DNA from: Candidatus Nitrotoga sp. HW29
GTDB taxonomy: Bacteria > Pseudomonadota > Gammaproteobacteria > Burkholderiales > Gallionellaceae
Reading direction: 5' to 3'
Assembly (NCBI RefSeq): GCF_924101635.2
Contig: NZ_CAKMAA020000008.1
Location: forward strand, 1-49,229
DNA length: 49,229 nt
Position 1 is the first letter of the stretch. Each line of letters opens with the position of its first letter. The position numbers were made by a program, and so were the translations under genes. A model generated the notes under the pieces. It saw nothing but the letters and a program-made list of their open reading frames with translations, was not told the DNA's origin and did no database searches. This document shows, one piece after another, positions 24,946 through 34,890 of the stretch.

Positions 24946-25947
24946 TTAAGAGAGGTTTGGATCAAACCGCCTTGCGTGTTGCGCCATGTTTGCTGCCATC
25001 TGAATCGCTTCAAGCATACTGCCTGCCTCAGCGCGCCCACTACCGGCCAGTTCCAGCGCCGTACCGTGATCCACGGAAGTACGAATGATGGGCAGGCCCA
25101 GCGTTACATTCACTCCCTGCCCGAAGCTGGCGTATTTTAATACCGGCAGCCCTTGGTCGTGATACATGGCCAGAACGCAGTCGCATTGGGCAAGCCGTTG
25201 CGGAGTAAAAAGCGTGTCGGCGGGTAGGGGGGCGCTGACATTCATGCCTTGTGCGCGTAATCGATCTAGCACCGGGATCATGATGTCGATTTCTTCGCGC
25301 CCAAGATAGCCGCCCTCACCCGCATGAGGATTGAGTCCGGCAACCAGAATGCGAGGATCGGCGATGCCGAAACGCGTCATAAAATCATGTTGAATAACGT
25401 GTAACACCTTTTCCAATAATGCAGGCGTAATTGCGTCGGCTACTTGCCGCACAGGCAGGTGAGTCGTGGCTAGTGCCACACGCAGACCGCCGCCCACAAG
25501 CATCATGACTACTTGCTCGGTATGTAATTTTTCCGCTAGAAATTCGGTATGTCCCGTGAAAGGAATGCCGGCATCGTTAATGATGCCTTTGTGTACAGGC
25601 AAGGTAACCATGCCAGCGAATTCGCCCGACTGGCAACCTTGCATGGCGCGGATTAGCAGATTGAGAACATAAGGACTGTTGGCTGGATTTAGCTGGCCGG
25701 CCTGAACGGGTTGTGCCGTTGGCACATGCAGCACGCGCAGATGACCGGGTGGCAGAGGCGATATTTGCTCTGGATCATAATCGTGCAATTGAACATTTAA
25801 CCCAAGCAGCGCTGCGCGCTGTTGCAGCATGTTCTTGTCGGCCAGCACTACCAGTGCTTGCCCATGTTTGGCCAATTGCAAACAGAGGTCGGGGCCAATG
25901 CCGGCTGGTTCTCCGGTGGCAATAGCCAATAGTGCAGTTTGCGCCAT
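24946..25947 (-). CDS. pdxA: 4-hydroxythreonine-4-phosphate dehydrogenase
   Basis: NAD-dependent oxidation of 4-phosphohydroxy-L-threonine in the DXP-dependent route to pyridoxal phosphate. 333 residues. The signature [11 protein letters not shown] is at the N-terminus. The three metal-binding histidines lie in [26 protein letters not shown] and [13 protein letters not shown]. The start codon overlaps the surA stop by one base (TGATG), indicating translational coupling within the lptD-surA-pdxA-rsmA operon. Confidence 0.95.
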   Translation of the reverse strand: MAQTALLAIATGEPAGIGPDLCLQLAKHGQALVVLADKNMLQQRAALLGLNVQLHDYDPEQISPLPPGHLRVLHVPTAQPVQAGQLNPANSPYVLNLLIRAMQGCQSGEFAGMVTLPVHKGIINDAGIPFTGHTEFLAEKLHTEQVVMMLVGGGLRVALATTHLPVRQVADAITPALLEKVLHVIQHDFMTRFGIADPRILVAGLNPHAGEGGYLGREEIDIMIPVLDRLRAQGMNVSAPLPADTLFTPQRLAQCDCVLAMYHDQGLPVLKYASFGQGVNVTLGLPIIRTSVDHGTALELAGSGRAEAGSMLEAIQMAANMAQHARRFDPNLS

Positions 25948-27434
25948 CAGAGCGCTGGTTCGAGTCGATACTCGATGGTAGCCCCGTCGCGTAACTGGCG
26001 CAGCCAGTCTTGATACGCGGCGTCGGATTTATCGGCACGTATTGCCATTCGTGCCTGCTTTTTTTTCTCTTTTACACTGACATCGGTGTTGCGGCGTTCC
26101 AACACCTGGATCAGATGCCAACCGAAGGGAGATTGCACGGCGCCACTCATTTGTCCGATTTCCAATTGATTCATCGCGGCTTCAAATTCAGGCACCGTGT
26201 CACCGGGTGAAATCCAGCCCAAATCGCCGCCCTTCGCGGCACTGCCGTCCTCGGAATAAAGTTTGGCCTGCTTGGTAAAATCAGCGCCCTTCTCGATTCG
26301 TTGCTTGATGACCAACAGACGGCTCTTGGCTTCATGTTCCGGTACCAGTTCGCTGGTTTTGATCAAGATGTGGCGTACTTCGGTCTGTGTGATGACGACT
26401 GAATTCTCTTTGTTGCGTTTCTCAAGTAGTTTGAGGATGTGGAAACCGTTAGGGCTACGAAACACCGGGCTGGTCTCGCCTGGAGCCATCTTTCTTAAGA
26501 CTTCCAGAAAAATGGCAGGTGTACGATCAGCTGATCGCCAGCCCAGATTACCGCCTTCCAGAGCGTCTTTGGCATCAGAAAATCCTGCAGCCACCTGAGC
26601 GAATTCCGCGCCATCGCGCAATTGTGCCAAGGCTTGGTCGGCACGTTGTCGGGTAGTTTGGATTTTATCGGCACTGGCCTGTTCCGGTACCAGTATCAAA
26701 ATGTGTGCCAAATGGAATTCTTCACCGTTACCCAATTGCTTGGCCTGGTTATTAAGGTAATTATCGACTTCGCCCTCGCTGATCACCAATTTACTGTCAA
26801 CTTCGCGTTCACGCAGACGGGCATAAATAATTTCGCCTCGGATTTCTTCTCGAAACTTTTTGAAGTCCACATTTTCCTTTTCCAGCTGGGCGCGAAATTC
26901 GGCCAATGAAGAAAATTTATTTTCCTTGGCGATGCGCTGCAAGGTTTTGTCGAGCTGAATATCATCAATGCGGATGCCGGTTTCTTTGGCAAACTGCACT
27001 TGCAACATTTCCGTGATCATGCGTTCCAGCAACTGTTTTTTTAACATATCGATGGCCGGTAACGCGGTGCCCTGTTTGTTCAACTGGCGTTCCACGATGC
27101 TGAGCCGGTCTTCAAGTTCGTAGCGGGTAATCGCATCATTGTTTACCACAGCGACAATCTGATCGATCAATACAGGCCCGGCTGGAACCGTGATTTTTTT
27201 TGTTTCAGGGATTTGCAAATCAACGGCAGGCGGTGGGGTTTGATTCTGTGGTGATGGTTTTTTTGTTGTACCCGAGGCCGACGCATCGGTTGCAGGCGTT
27301 GTAGCAGGCGCAGTCTGAGTTTGTGCTTTGATTTTTTTTGTGGTGCCGGAGCTTTTCTGCAAACCAGCGGCGGATACGTTTGCCGTGCAGGCTAGTGACA
27401 GAAGGACTGCCAGCACCAACTTGATATACAGCAT
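25947..27434 (-). CDS. surA: Periplasmic chaperone / peptidyl-prolyl isomerase SurA
   Basis: Escorts outer-membrane proteins such as LptD across the periplasm to the BAM complex. 495 residues, longer than E. coli SurA (428) because a Thr/Lys/Gln/Pro-rich linker of about 60 residues follows the signal peptide ([18 protein letters not shown]). Next come the SurA N-terminal chaperone domain (about 85-220) and two parvulin domains: the first around [13 protein letters not shown]...[10 protein letters not shown], the second around [12 protein letters not shown]...[13 protein letters not shown]-terminal helix completes the chaperone module. lptD lies 27 bases upstream, its best known client. Confidence 0.95.
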   Translation of the reverse strand: MLYIKLVLAVLLSLACTANVSAAGLQKSSGTTKKIKAQTQTAPATTPATDASASGTTKKPSPQNQTPPPAVDLQIPETKKITVPAGPVLIDQIVAVVNNDAITRYELEDRLSIVERQLNKQGTALPAIDMLKKQLLERMITEMLQVQFAKETGIRIDDIQLDKTLQRIAKENKFSSLAEFRAQLEKENVDFKKFREEIRGEIIYARLREREVDSKLVISEGEVDNYLNNQAKQLGNGEEFHLAHILILVPEQASADKIQTTRQRADQALAQLRDGAEFAQVAAGFSDAKDALEGGNLGWRSADRTPAIFLEVLRKMAPGETSPVFRSPNGFHILKLLEKRNKENSVVITQTEVRHILIKTSELVPEHEAKSRLLVIKQRIEKGADFTKQAKLYSEDGSAAKGGDLGWISPGDTVPEFEAAMNQLEIGQMSGAVQSPFGWHLIQVLERRNTDVSVKEKKKQARMAIRADKSDAAYQDWLRQLRDGATIEYRLEPAL

Positions 27435-27461
27435 AATAATTTTTTCCCGAGTGAAGATTTG

Positions 27462-29681
27462 TTAACGCAATCCCTGATCTGAACTTACAACTGGGGGTTG
27501 GTTCAATTTTGTAAAGCCGGCAATGCTCTGGCGCAATGCATTCAATGGGTCGGAGCCTACTCTGATCAGACCATTTAATTCCAATTGCGCGAATATACCG
27601 GTTGAAAGTTCATTGGTGGCAGTGGCAAAACGTTGTATCACTAGTCGTGTTGTCCAGCAGCTTTCATTATACTCGAGCCCGGTCAGCAGTTCCAAAATAC
27701 GGTTATCCTGCAGAGAATAATTCCAGCGTGCCATCACACTCCAATGTCTTGATAATGGCCACTGCGTGGATATGTCCACTTGTCTTAGGCTGTCACGCGT
27801 AAAGCGGTAACCCAGATTGAGCACTTTGCCACTTTCCGGCTGGTAACGTGCGCCCACGTTTAATTTTTCTTCACGTGCCTGGTTGGGGTTGTACTGGAAA
27901 GCGCTGTTCAGTGACCACTTCGGTGTAATCCGACCCAAGATCGCAAGCAAAATGTCGGATTTGTTGTTGGTCGCTACCTCGGGGCTCACCAGGTTTACCT
28001 GCGGTGTCTTAAAGCTGTAGCGCTGGCCTATGGCTACGCGCAACCGCTCTGCGCCGGTATTTGCCTCAAGCAGACGGGAGGTAAGTGACAGCGTTACTTG
28101 CTTGGCGTCACCAATGCGATCACTACCGAAAAAACGATTTTCGGTGAACATCTGGGCAAAGTTAAAGTCGGCCTGGGCTGTGTCGAAATTTGGTATCAGG
28201 TTTTGATTGCGGTAGGGAATGTATAAGAAATAAGCGCGCGGCTCCAGCGTCTGCACGTAATTCTTTCCGTCCACATCCCAATCACGTTCCAGCACCACGC
28301 CGCTGTCCAGACTGACGATTGGCAAGGTGCGGTTTGTATCGGGTAGTGCCCCCAAATTGTTTGCCCCCAACGAATAATGAGTGTAATGCACGCCAAATTT
28401 GGGGGTCACATAAAACGAGGGAGTGGCTATCAACGGGTAGCTGATACTGGGATACATTACCAGACGCTGCCCGTTAACGGCCGTGGGATGGCTGAAGCTT
28501 ACAAATTCTCCGGTAAATGCCATATTTGCCCCCGCCACCGGACGGAGCGCGCCCAAGGTTATTTGCGGCAAGCGGCGATAGGGCTCTATCACCGGTGCGG
28601 CCGGATCCTGCAAGGTTTGATAGCTCTGCATTCGTGCCGCTGCATTCCACCAGCCACCGCTATAGGACAGTACGCCTTCACGCACCAGATTGGTGAGTGA
28701 CGTACTGCTTATTGTGTTCGACAGATCACGGAAATAGGTATGGTCTGATACATAGTTGAAATTTGTCGATGCGTTAAACCCATTACCCAGATTTTGTACA
28801 TGCTTGAGTGATGTCCGCAAACGCATACTGTCAGTCAGTGCATCATTGGGTAAGATGTCCACATGAGCTTCACCGGCATAATTTTTGTTTATGTAACGTA
28901 ATTCGTTGTTAAGCATCAATCCCCGTTTGACCATGGCGCGTGGCGCAATGGTTGCATCAATGTTGGGCGCGATATTCCAGTAATAGGGCAGTGTTACTTC
29001 AGTACCACTCCGTGCGGTACTACCGAACACCGGGCCAAGAAAACCGGATTGACGTTTGTCGCTAAGCGAAAAATCCATCCACGGCATATACAAAATAGGC
29101 ACTCCCAGAAACTCCACGCGTGCGTTGCGTGCCACCCCTACTTGGCGGGCGCTGTCAATTTCCAGTTGGCTTGCCTTTAACATCCAGTCGTCATTACCGA
29201 TGGGGCAGATGGTATAGGCCACATTCTGTACGGTGTATTTTTGTCGACCTTCCATATGTAGGATATCGGCGCTTCCGCGTGAATTATTGGCGGCCAGCTG
29301 AAAAGCCGGCTTTGTCATATCGCCGATATTTGTATCCAGGTTAAGTTTTACATGCGGACCCTGCATTTTAATGCCGTTCTGTTCTACGCGTACCGTGCCA
29401 TCGGCAACCAATTCCTGGCTGACTTGCTGGTATACCACGCGATCGGCGAAGATAGCCTGCCCGCGCTTGCGCACCTCGACCTCGCCGCTGGCAACGATTT
29501 GGTTTTCAGTCTGACCTTCCACGCGCTGTGCCGAAATAAAAGCGGGAGTCTCCTCGTCGCCTTTTGGCAAATTCATAAAAGTACGATCGAGTTTCAGCAG
29601 CAATACTTCGCCTTCGGCATAAACCACAGGCATAAAAGTATAGAGCAAGGAAAACGCAACGAGGTTAAGACGAAAATGCAT
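27462..29681 (-). CDS. lptD: LPS-assembly outer membrane protein LptD
   Basis: Forms with LptE the outer-membrane complex that inserts lipopolysaccharide into the outer leaflet. 739 residues: a signal peptide (to about YAEG), an OstA-like periplasmic jellyroll (about 50-190) with GEVEVRKRGQAIFADRVVYQQ, and a C-terminal beta-barrel. Two cysteines stand at the usual disulfide positions, YTICPIGNDDW near 158 and YNESCWTTRL near the end. E. coli LptD has four, so only a single interdomain disulfide seems possible here. It is the first gene of the lptD-surA-pdxA-rsmA operon and divergent from amgK over 69 bases. Confidence 0.95.
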   Translation of the reverse strand: MHFRLNLVAFSLLYTFMPVVYAEGEVLLLKLDRTFMNLPKGDEETPAFISAQRVEGQTENQIVASGEVEVRKRGQAIFADRVVYQQVSQELVADGTVRVEQNGIKMQGPHVKLNLDTNIGDMTKPAFQLAANNSRGSADILHMEGRQKYTVQNVAYTICPIGNDDWMLKASQLEIDSARQVGVARNARVEFLGVPILYMPWMDFSLSDKRQSGFLGPVFGSTARSGTEVTLPYYWNIAPNIDATIAPRAMVKRGLMLNNELRYINKNYAGEAHVDILPNDALTDSMRLRTSLKHVQNLGNGFNASTNFNYVSDHTYFRDLSNTISSTSLTNLVREGVLSYSGGWWNAAARMQSYQTLQDPAAPVIEPYRRLPQITLGALRPVAGANMAFTGEFVSFSHPTAVNGQRLVMYPSISYPLIATPSFYVTPKFGVHYTHYSLGANNLGALPDTNRTLPIVSLDSGVVLERDWDVDGKNYVQTLEPRAYFLYIPYRNQNLIPNFDTAQADFNFAQMFTENRFFGSDRIGDAKQVTLSLTSRLLEANTGAERLRVAIGQRYSFKTPQVNLVSPEVATNNKSDILLAILGRITPKWSLNSAFQYNPNQAREEKLNVGARYQPESGKVLNLGYRFTRDSLRQVDISTQWPLSRHWSVMARWNYSLQDNRILELLTGLEYNESCWTTRLVIQRFATATNELSTGIFAQLELNGLIRVGSDPLNALRQSIAGFTKLNQPPVVSSDQGLR

Positions 29682-29750
29682 TGAGCAGGGTCAACAAATT
29701 AAGATGCTAAAATCGCACAAATCCACGATTTAGGCAATCCAAAATCAATA

Positions 29751-30743
29751 ATGAAACGTCAACAACAGATTAAAACATGGTTGCATAGCAAATTTCCCGA
29801 TAGTTTATTCGATATTTCGCCCGCTTCTGCCGATGCCAGCTTCCGTCGCTATTTTCGCGCTACTTTTGTCGATCGAACACTGATAGTGATGGATGCACCG
29901 CCTCAACATGAAGACTGTCGCCCGTTTATCCATGTCGCTCAACTGTTTGGTGCGGCAGGCGTGCATGTACCGCAGGTGTTGGCGCAGGACCTGGAACAAG
30001 GCTTCCTGTTGCTGACTGATTTAGGCAATACCACTTACCTGCAAGCACTTAATACCAGCAATGCACACGAACTATATGGCGCCGCTACCGATGCGTTGGT
30101 CACTATCCAGCTGGCGAGTCGTGAATTTGAACTGCCACTCTACGACACGGCACTGCTTATGCGCGAAATGTACCTCTTTCCGGAATGGTATGTCACTAAA
30201 CATTTGCAGATCAGGCTGGACGAGAAACAAAACGCAGCATTAGAAACTGTGTTTCAGCGCATCGTACAAAATAATTTGGCACAGCCACGTGTGTTTGTTC
30301 ATCGTGATTACCATTCACGTAACTTGATGGTCAGTACACCTAACCCGGGTATTCTGGATTTTCAGGATGCGGTTTATGGACCGATTACATATGATTTAGC
30401 GTCGCTATTTAAAGACGCTTACATACGTTGGGAAGAAGCGGAAGTGCTGGACTGGCTAATTCGTTACTGGGAAAAAGCGCGCAAGTCCGGGCTGCTGGTA
30501 CACAGTGACTTTTCGGATTTTTTCCGAGATTATGAATGGATGGGCGTCCAGCGGCATTTGAAAGTGCTGGGTATCTTTGCGCGGCTGTATTACCGTGATA
30601 ACAAGGATAGCTATCTGAAAGATTTACCGCTGGTGATGGATTATTTGCGCCGCGCTTGTGAACGTTACGTGGATTTAAAGCCGCTATTGCATATACTGGA
30701 TATTCTGGAGAAAAAGCAACCCGTTGTGGGGGTCACCTTTTGA
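29751..30743 (+). CDS. amgK: N-acetylmuramate/N-acetylglucosamine 1-kinase AmgK
   Basis: 330-residue APH-fold kinase that phosphorylates the anomeric position of MurNAc and GlcNAc in the recycling bypass found in Pseudomonas and many betaproteobacteria. The catalytic loop is FVHRDYHSRNLMV, with the metal-binding Asp in GILDFQDAVYGPITYDLASL. The N-terminal SADASFRRYFRA is typical of this group. Its stop overlaps the murU start (TTGA), and lptD is divergent; this lptD/amgK-murU arrangement is conserved in the lineage. The function is inferred from family and pairing with murU. Confidence 0.88.
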   Translation: MKRQQQIKTWLHSKFPDSLFDISPASADASFRRYFRATFVDRTLIVMDAPPQHEDCRPFIHVAQLFGAAGVHVPQVLAQDLEQGFLLLTDLGNTTYLQALNTSNAHELYGAATDALVTIQLASREFELPLYDTALLMREMYLFPEWYVTKHLQIRLDEKQNAALETVFQRIVQNNLAQPRVFVHRDYHSRNLMVSTPNPGILDFQDAVYGPITYDLASLFKDAYIRWEEAEVLDWLIRYWEKARKSGLLVHSDFSDFFRDYEWMGVQRHLKVLGIFARLYYRDNKDSYLKDLPLVMDYLRRACERYVDLKPLLHILDILEKKQPVVGVTF

Positions 30744-31438
30744 AAGTAATGTTACTTGCCGCCGGACGTGGTGAACGCATGCGTCCGCTTACCGACCACA
30801 CCCCCAAGCCCTTATTGCAGGTCGGTGGCAAAGCGCTCATCGTGTGGCATATCGAGAATATGGCAAGAGCGGGCATTTTTGATCTGGTAATAAATCACGC
30901 CTATCTCGGCAATCAAATCGAAGCTGCGTTGGGAGATGGTGACCAGTTTGGTGTACGCATCCGCTACTCAGCAGAGAATCCCGTGCTTGAAACGGCAGGG
31001 GGTATTGCGAATGCATTGCCATTATTGGGTGATGCGCCGTTTGCTGTTATCAATAGCGACATCTACTGCGACTATGATTTTTTCAAGCTTCCCGAACTCG
31101 CAGCTGCACTGGGAGCAAGCGAAGATACTGCATATCTGGTGTTAGTCAACAATCCTGCGCATCATCCCAACGGGGATTTTGGTCTAAGCAGTGGCAAAAC
31201 AGTAAATAGCGTGCCCTTATTTACCTTCAGTGGGATAGGAATTTACCAACCCGGCTTATTCGCAAATATCCCTCGCGGTACCGTTGCACCGCTCGCGCCG
31301 CTATTACGCGCCCAGATTGCGCTAGGTAAGGTGAGTGGCGAACATTACCGGGGGCGTTGGCTGGATGTGGGGACGCCGCAACGCCTGGAAAAACTCGACA
31401 ATGAATTACGTTCACAGCACAATGCCACTCATGTTTAA
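30740..31438 (+). CDS. murU: N-acetylmuramate alpha-1-phosphate uridylyltransferase MurU
   Basis: Makes UDP-MurNAc directly from MurNAc 1-phosphate, bypassing de novo MurA/MurB steps, a route that gives intrinsic fosfomycin tolerance in Pseudomonas. 232 residues. The nucleotidyltransferase signature is LLAAGRGERMRPLTDHTPKPLLQVGG, and the metal-binding Asp is in VINSDIYCDYDF. I favour the TTG at 30740: it overlaps the amgK stop and has GGGGG about 8 bases upstream. An ATG three codons later is the alternative. Confidence 0.9.
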   Translation: MKVMLLAAGRGERMRPLTDHTPKPLLQVGGKALIVWHIENMARAGIFDLVINHAYLGNQIEAALGDGDQFGVRIRYSAENPVLETAGGIANALPLLGDAPFAVINSDIYCDYDFFKLPELAAALGASEDTAYLVLVNNPAHHPNGDFGLSSGKTVNSVPLFTFSGIGIYQPGLFANIPRGTVAPLAPLLRAQIALGKVSGEHYRGRWLDVGTPQRLEKLDNELRSQHNATHV

Positions 31439-32735
31439 TACCTCTCTTTATGCCAGCCGTCGTAGCCGTCTTACTAGTCAGATGCAGCGCGGTATTGCTG
31501 TTATTCCCACCGCACCGGAAGTATTGCGCAATGGCGACGCGTATTACCCTTATCGCTTTGATAGCCACTTTTATTATCTTACCGGCTTTGATGAACCGGA
31601 AGCTGTACTCGTACTGATTGCCGGTGCCGTCCCGCAGTCCATTTTATTCTGTCGTGCGAAAGATAGGGAGCGCGAAATATGGGATGGTTTTCGTCATGGG
31701 CCAGATGGGGCGAAAGAAAAGTTTGGCTTTGACGCTGCATTTCCCATCGCACAATTGGATGAAAAGCTCACCGAGCTGATGGGTAATCAGTCCGTGTTAT
31801 TTCACCCGCTTGGCGCCCAGACCCAGTGGGACGACCGCATTCTTGCGTTGCGCACGGGTGTACAGGCAAAAATGCGCAGCGGCATAACCGCGCCCAATGA
31901 GATTCATGACATACGCATGTTGCTTGATGAAATGCGTTTAATTAAAGATAGTGATGAACTTGCTATCATGCGGCGTTCTGCCGCCATTTCGGCTGCCGCG
32001 CATATCCGCGCGATGCGCGCCACTCGCCCCGGCAAAATGGAATATGAGATTGAGGCAGAGTTGTTGCACGAATTTCGCAAAAACGGTGCGCAAGCGCCCG
32101 CCTATACTTCAATCGTTGCCGGCGGTGCCAATGCCTGCGTTCTGCACTACATCAGCAACAATGCACCATTACAGGACGGCGAATTATTGCTGATAGATGC
32201 GGCCTGCGAAGTCGATGGTTATGCTGCGGATATCACTCGTACCTTTCCGGTAAATGGTCGCTTTAATGGTGCACAAAAAGATATCTATGAGTTGGTGTTG
32301 ACGGCGCAGGCCGCCGCCATTGCAGCCGCGCGTCCCGGCTTACACTGGAACGAACCGCACGATGCCGCCGTGCGCGTACTGGCGCAAGGCTTCGTCGACC
32401 TGAAACTATGCGATGGCAGCGTCGACGCTGTGCTGGAAAGCGGCAGCTACAAACGCTTCTACATGCATCGAACCGGTCACTGGCTTGGCATGGATGTGCA
32501 CGATGTCGGCCCATATAAACTGGACAATAATTGGCGTGCGCTGCAACCCGGTATGGCACTTACGATCGAACCGGGTTGTTATATCCGTCCGGCAGATGAT
32601 GTGCCGCAAGCATTCTGGAACATCGGTATCCGCATTGAAGATGATGTGGTCATCACCGCACAGGGCTGCGAAGTGCTGACCGAAGCCGTACCCAAAACGG
32701 TAACGGCTATTGAAGATTTGATGAGACAGCCATGA
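31431..32735 (+). CDS. pepP: Xaa-Pro aminopeptidase
   Basis: Removes an N-terminal residue before proline using a two-metal pita-bread active site. About 434 residues. Metal ligands are the two Asp of LLIDAACEVDGYAADITRTFPVNGRF, His of HRTGHWLGMDVHD, Glu of TIEPGCYI and Glu of GIRIEDDVV. The N-terminal creatinase-like domain begins SLYASRRSRLTSQM. I chose the ATG at 31431 because the family starts close to the YxxRR segment; an ATG at 31422 is also possible. The gene overlaps the murU end by 8 bases and the ubiH start by 4 (ATGA). Confidence 0.93.
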   Translation: MFNTSLYASRRSRLTSQMQRGIAVIPTAPEVLRNGDAYYPYRFDSHFYYLTGFDEPEAVLVLIAGAVPQSILFCRAKDREREIWDGFRHGPDGAKEKFGFDAAFPIAQLDEKLTELMGNQSVLFHPLGAQTQWDDRILALRTGVQAKMRSGITAPNEIHDIRMLLDEMRLIKDSDELAIMRRSAAISAAAHIRAMRATRPGKMEYEIEAELLHEFRKNGAQAPAYTSIVAGGANACVLHYISNNAPLQDGELLLIDAACEVDGYAADITRTFPVNGRFNGAQKDIYELVLTAQAAAIAAARPGLHWNEPHDAAVRVLAQGFVDLKLCDGSVDAVLESGSYKRFYMHRTGHWLGMDVHDVGPYKLDNNWRALQPGMALTIEPGCYIRPADDVPQAFWNIGIRIEDDVVITAQGCEVLTEAVPKTVTAIEDLMRQP

Positions 32736-33886
32736 ATGCACATTGCGACATCGCGATAATCGGAGGTGGCCCGGTTGGCACCGCGTTAATGCTTGCACTG
32801 CGCGACAGCGGGTTGCAGATTGTCATGCTGGAAGCGCGCGCAATGGAACACGCAAGCGCTGACCCGCGTGCTTTAGCGCTGTCCAGTGGCAGCCGTCAGT
32901 TACTGGAGAGACTTGGAGTATGGAAGGGTATTGCACAAGTTTCGTTGATTAAAACCATCCACGTTTCACAGAAAAACTCGTTTGGTCGCACCCTGCTGCG
33001 TGCCGAAGAACTCAAGGTGCCGGAACTGGGCTATGTGCTGCCCTACACCGCGTTGCAAAATGCATTACAAAGTGCTGTAACGGGGAGCGCAACGCGTCTT
33101 ACTGGCGCGACTGTTACGCACCTGCAAAGCACATCAAATGGTGCATTCATTAACTACCAGCATGCAGGGATCGACCACCAACTTGAAGCGCGTTTAGCGG
33201 TGGTGGCCGATGGGGGAAAATTGCTGGAAGCTGCCTATCCGCCGGAGATTCGCGATTACGGCCAAACCGCCGTTATTGCTCATGTCACCTGCACCCATCC
33301 GCAGCCGGAGATTGCGTTTGAGCGCTTTACAATGCAGGGACCGTTGGCTCTGCTGCCGTTCAGGGACGGTTATGAACTGGTGTGGACTGCGTCACATGAA
33401 ATGGCGCAGGAAATACTACACTGGAATGATGCCGCTTTGCTTGCCCAATTACATCAACACTTCGGTGATCGGGCAGGGAAATTTTTAACGATCGGCAAAC
33501 GCGCCTGCTTTCCTTTGCGGCTTAAACGCGCGCCCAAAATCACGCTGCCGCACACAGTATTGATCGGCAATGCGGCACAGACGTTACATCCCGTGGCCGG
33601 GCAAGGTTTCAATATGGGGCTGCGCGACGCGTGGGGACTAGCGCAGGAAATTCTCAACTGTGAACCTGAAACACTCGGTTCAGAGGCCATGCTTACCAAC
33701 TATCGCAAACAACGTGAGTTTGACCGCCAGGCTGGCATACATTTCACCGATGGTCTGGTGCGTCTTTTCTCCAATGATCTATTACTGCTTAAATCAGGGC
33801 GCGCGGCTGCACTTACGTTACTGGACTGCCTGCCGGGCGTGAAAAAATTCGTAGCAAAACGGATGATGTTTGGAACCAACGGGTAG
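32732..33886 (+). CDS. ubiH: UbiH/COQ6-family FAD monooxygenase
   Basis: 384-residue flavoprotein hydroxylase of ubiquinone biosynthesis. The dinucleotide-binding motif CDIAIIGGGPVGTALMLAL opens the protein, followed by DPRALALSSGSRQLLERLGVW. The second FAD motif LIGNAAQTLHPVAGQGFNMGLRDAWGLA is characteristic of UbiH/UbiF/Coq6. The ring position hydroxylated cannot be fixed from sequence, since UbiH, UbiF, UbiI and UbiM are close; the pepP-ubiH order, as in E. coli, favours UbiH. It is the last gene of the amgK-murU-pepP-ubiH run, joined to pepP by ATGA. Confidence 0.88.
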   Translation: MNAHCDIAIIGGGPVGTALMLALRDSGLQIVMLEARAMEHASADPRALALSSGSRQLLERLGVWKGIAQVSLIKTIHVSQKNSFGRTLLRAEELKVPELGYVLPYTALQNALQSAVTGSATRLTGATVTHLQSTSNGAFINYQHAGIDHQLEARLAVVADGGKLLEAAYPPEIRDYGQTAVIAHVTCTHPQPEIAFERFTMQGPLALLPFRDGYELVWTASHEMAQEILHWNDAALLAQLHQHFGDRAGKFLTIGKRACFPLRLKRAPKITLPHTVLIGNAAQTLHPVAGQGFNMGLRDAWGLAQEILNCEPETLGSEAMLTNYRKQREFDRQAGIHFTDGLVRLFSNDLLLLKSGRAAALTLLDCLPGVKKFVAKRMMFGTNG

Positions 33887-34030
33887 TAAAATCTGCTCAG
33901 ATATTCTTCAGGTTTGTGATAACTGGCCAGTAGTTAGCCAATTATTATAAATAAGATGAGGATGCTCTCTTTGCTATGGCGATGTTCGTTACTTTCAAAG
34001 TTGTGTGATGGACCCTCGTTGATAATTTGC

Positions 34031-34768
34031 CTAAATAAAATCTCCCCACAAAGTTTGCAACGTGGCTATGCCCGCTACAGCAGCCGTCTCGGTACGTAGC
34101 AAGCGTGCACCTAAACGGATAGAAATAAAACCGGCTTGCCGGGCAAGCCGGGCTTCATCTGCGCTGAATCCCCCTTCTGGCCCAATCAGCAAGGTCACTT
34201 TCCCTTGCGGTTTCGGTTGTTCATGCCATGTTGTTACGGCTTCCGGTAACAGAATAAATTTGCTGCCCGACGTATCGCATATAGTGGCAATCCACGAACT
34301 GAATTCCAGCGGCGCATAAACCTTGGGCAATATGTTTCGGCCACATTGTTCACATGCCGCAATGGAGATGCCATGCCAATGTTGGGTGCGTTTTTCAGTG
34401 CGGTCTCCGGTTAGCTTTACCACACTGCGTTGGGTTTGTACGGGCTGTATTTCGGTTGCACCGAGTTCGGTGGCCTTTTGTATTACCCAGTCCATTTTTT
34501 CGCTACTACTCAGCGCTTGCACCAGTACGATATTTAATGGTGACTCTCGGTTGACCGTGCAAACTTGTAATTTCTCCAGCGCCACTTTTTTGCCTTCGAT
34601 TTCGCAGATACGGCCATGAAGTTCATTGCCGATCCCGTCAAATATCCGAACTTCATCATTAATGCGCAGGCGCAAGACTCGACTGGCGTGATGTGCGGCA
34701 GCTTCTGGCAGCTCGAATTGGGTGTTTACATGCAGTGGCGGGGGACAATAAAAGCGTGGGGTAGTCAT
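34031..34768 (-). CDS. rsmE: 16S rRNA (uracil1498-N3)-methyltransferase
   Basis: SPOUT-fold methyltransferase that methylates U1498 in the decoding region of 16S rRNA. About 245 residues. The PUA-like N-terminal domain contains HHASRVLRLRINDEVRIFDG. The SAM-binding trefoil knot has LLIGPEGGFSADEARLA and IRLGARLLRTETAAVAGIATLQTLWG. I start it at the ATG at 34768 (TTPRFYC), the normal family start; a longer frame to 34813 adds 15 residues without homology. It is monocistronic and divergent from the glycosylation locus. Confidence 0.93.
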   Translation of the reverse strand: MTTPRFYCPPPLHVNTQFELPEAAAHHASRVLRLRINDEVRIFDGIGNELHGRICEIEGKKVALEKLQVCTVNRESPLNIVLVQALSSSEKMDWVIQKATELGATEIQPVQTQRSVVKLTGDRTEKRTQHWHGISIAACEQCGRNILPKVYAPLEFSSWIATICDTSGSKFILLPEAVTTWHEQPKPQGKVTLLIGPEGGFSADEARLARQAGFISIRLGARLLRTETAAVAGIATLQTLWGDFI

Positions 34769-34853
34769 TGATCGATCAGATATAAATGGTCTGCATGATA
34801 ATATAACGGTCATCTGTAAAAACTCAAATTCAAGCTGGGCAAGGTATGTTTAG

Positions 34854-34868
34854 TTAGCGCCACGCTAA
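34854..34868 (+). promoter_or_regulatory. Operator-like palindrome upstream of the SEC-C/TPR/GT41 gene
   Basis: TTAGCG-cca-CGCTAA is a perfect 6+3+6 inverted repeat 22 bases before the ATG of the glycosyltransferase gene. A -10-like TAAAAT overlaps its right edge (34866-34871). The binding factor is unknown. Confidence 0.3.
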
Positions 34869-34890
34869 AATACTTAAACGATATTTTAAA

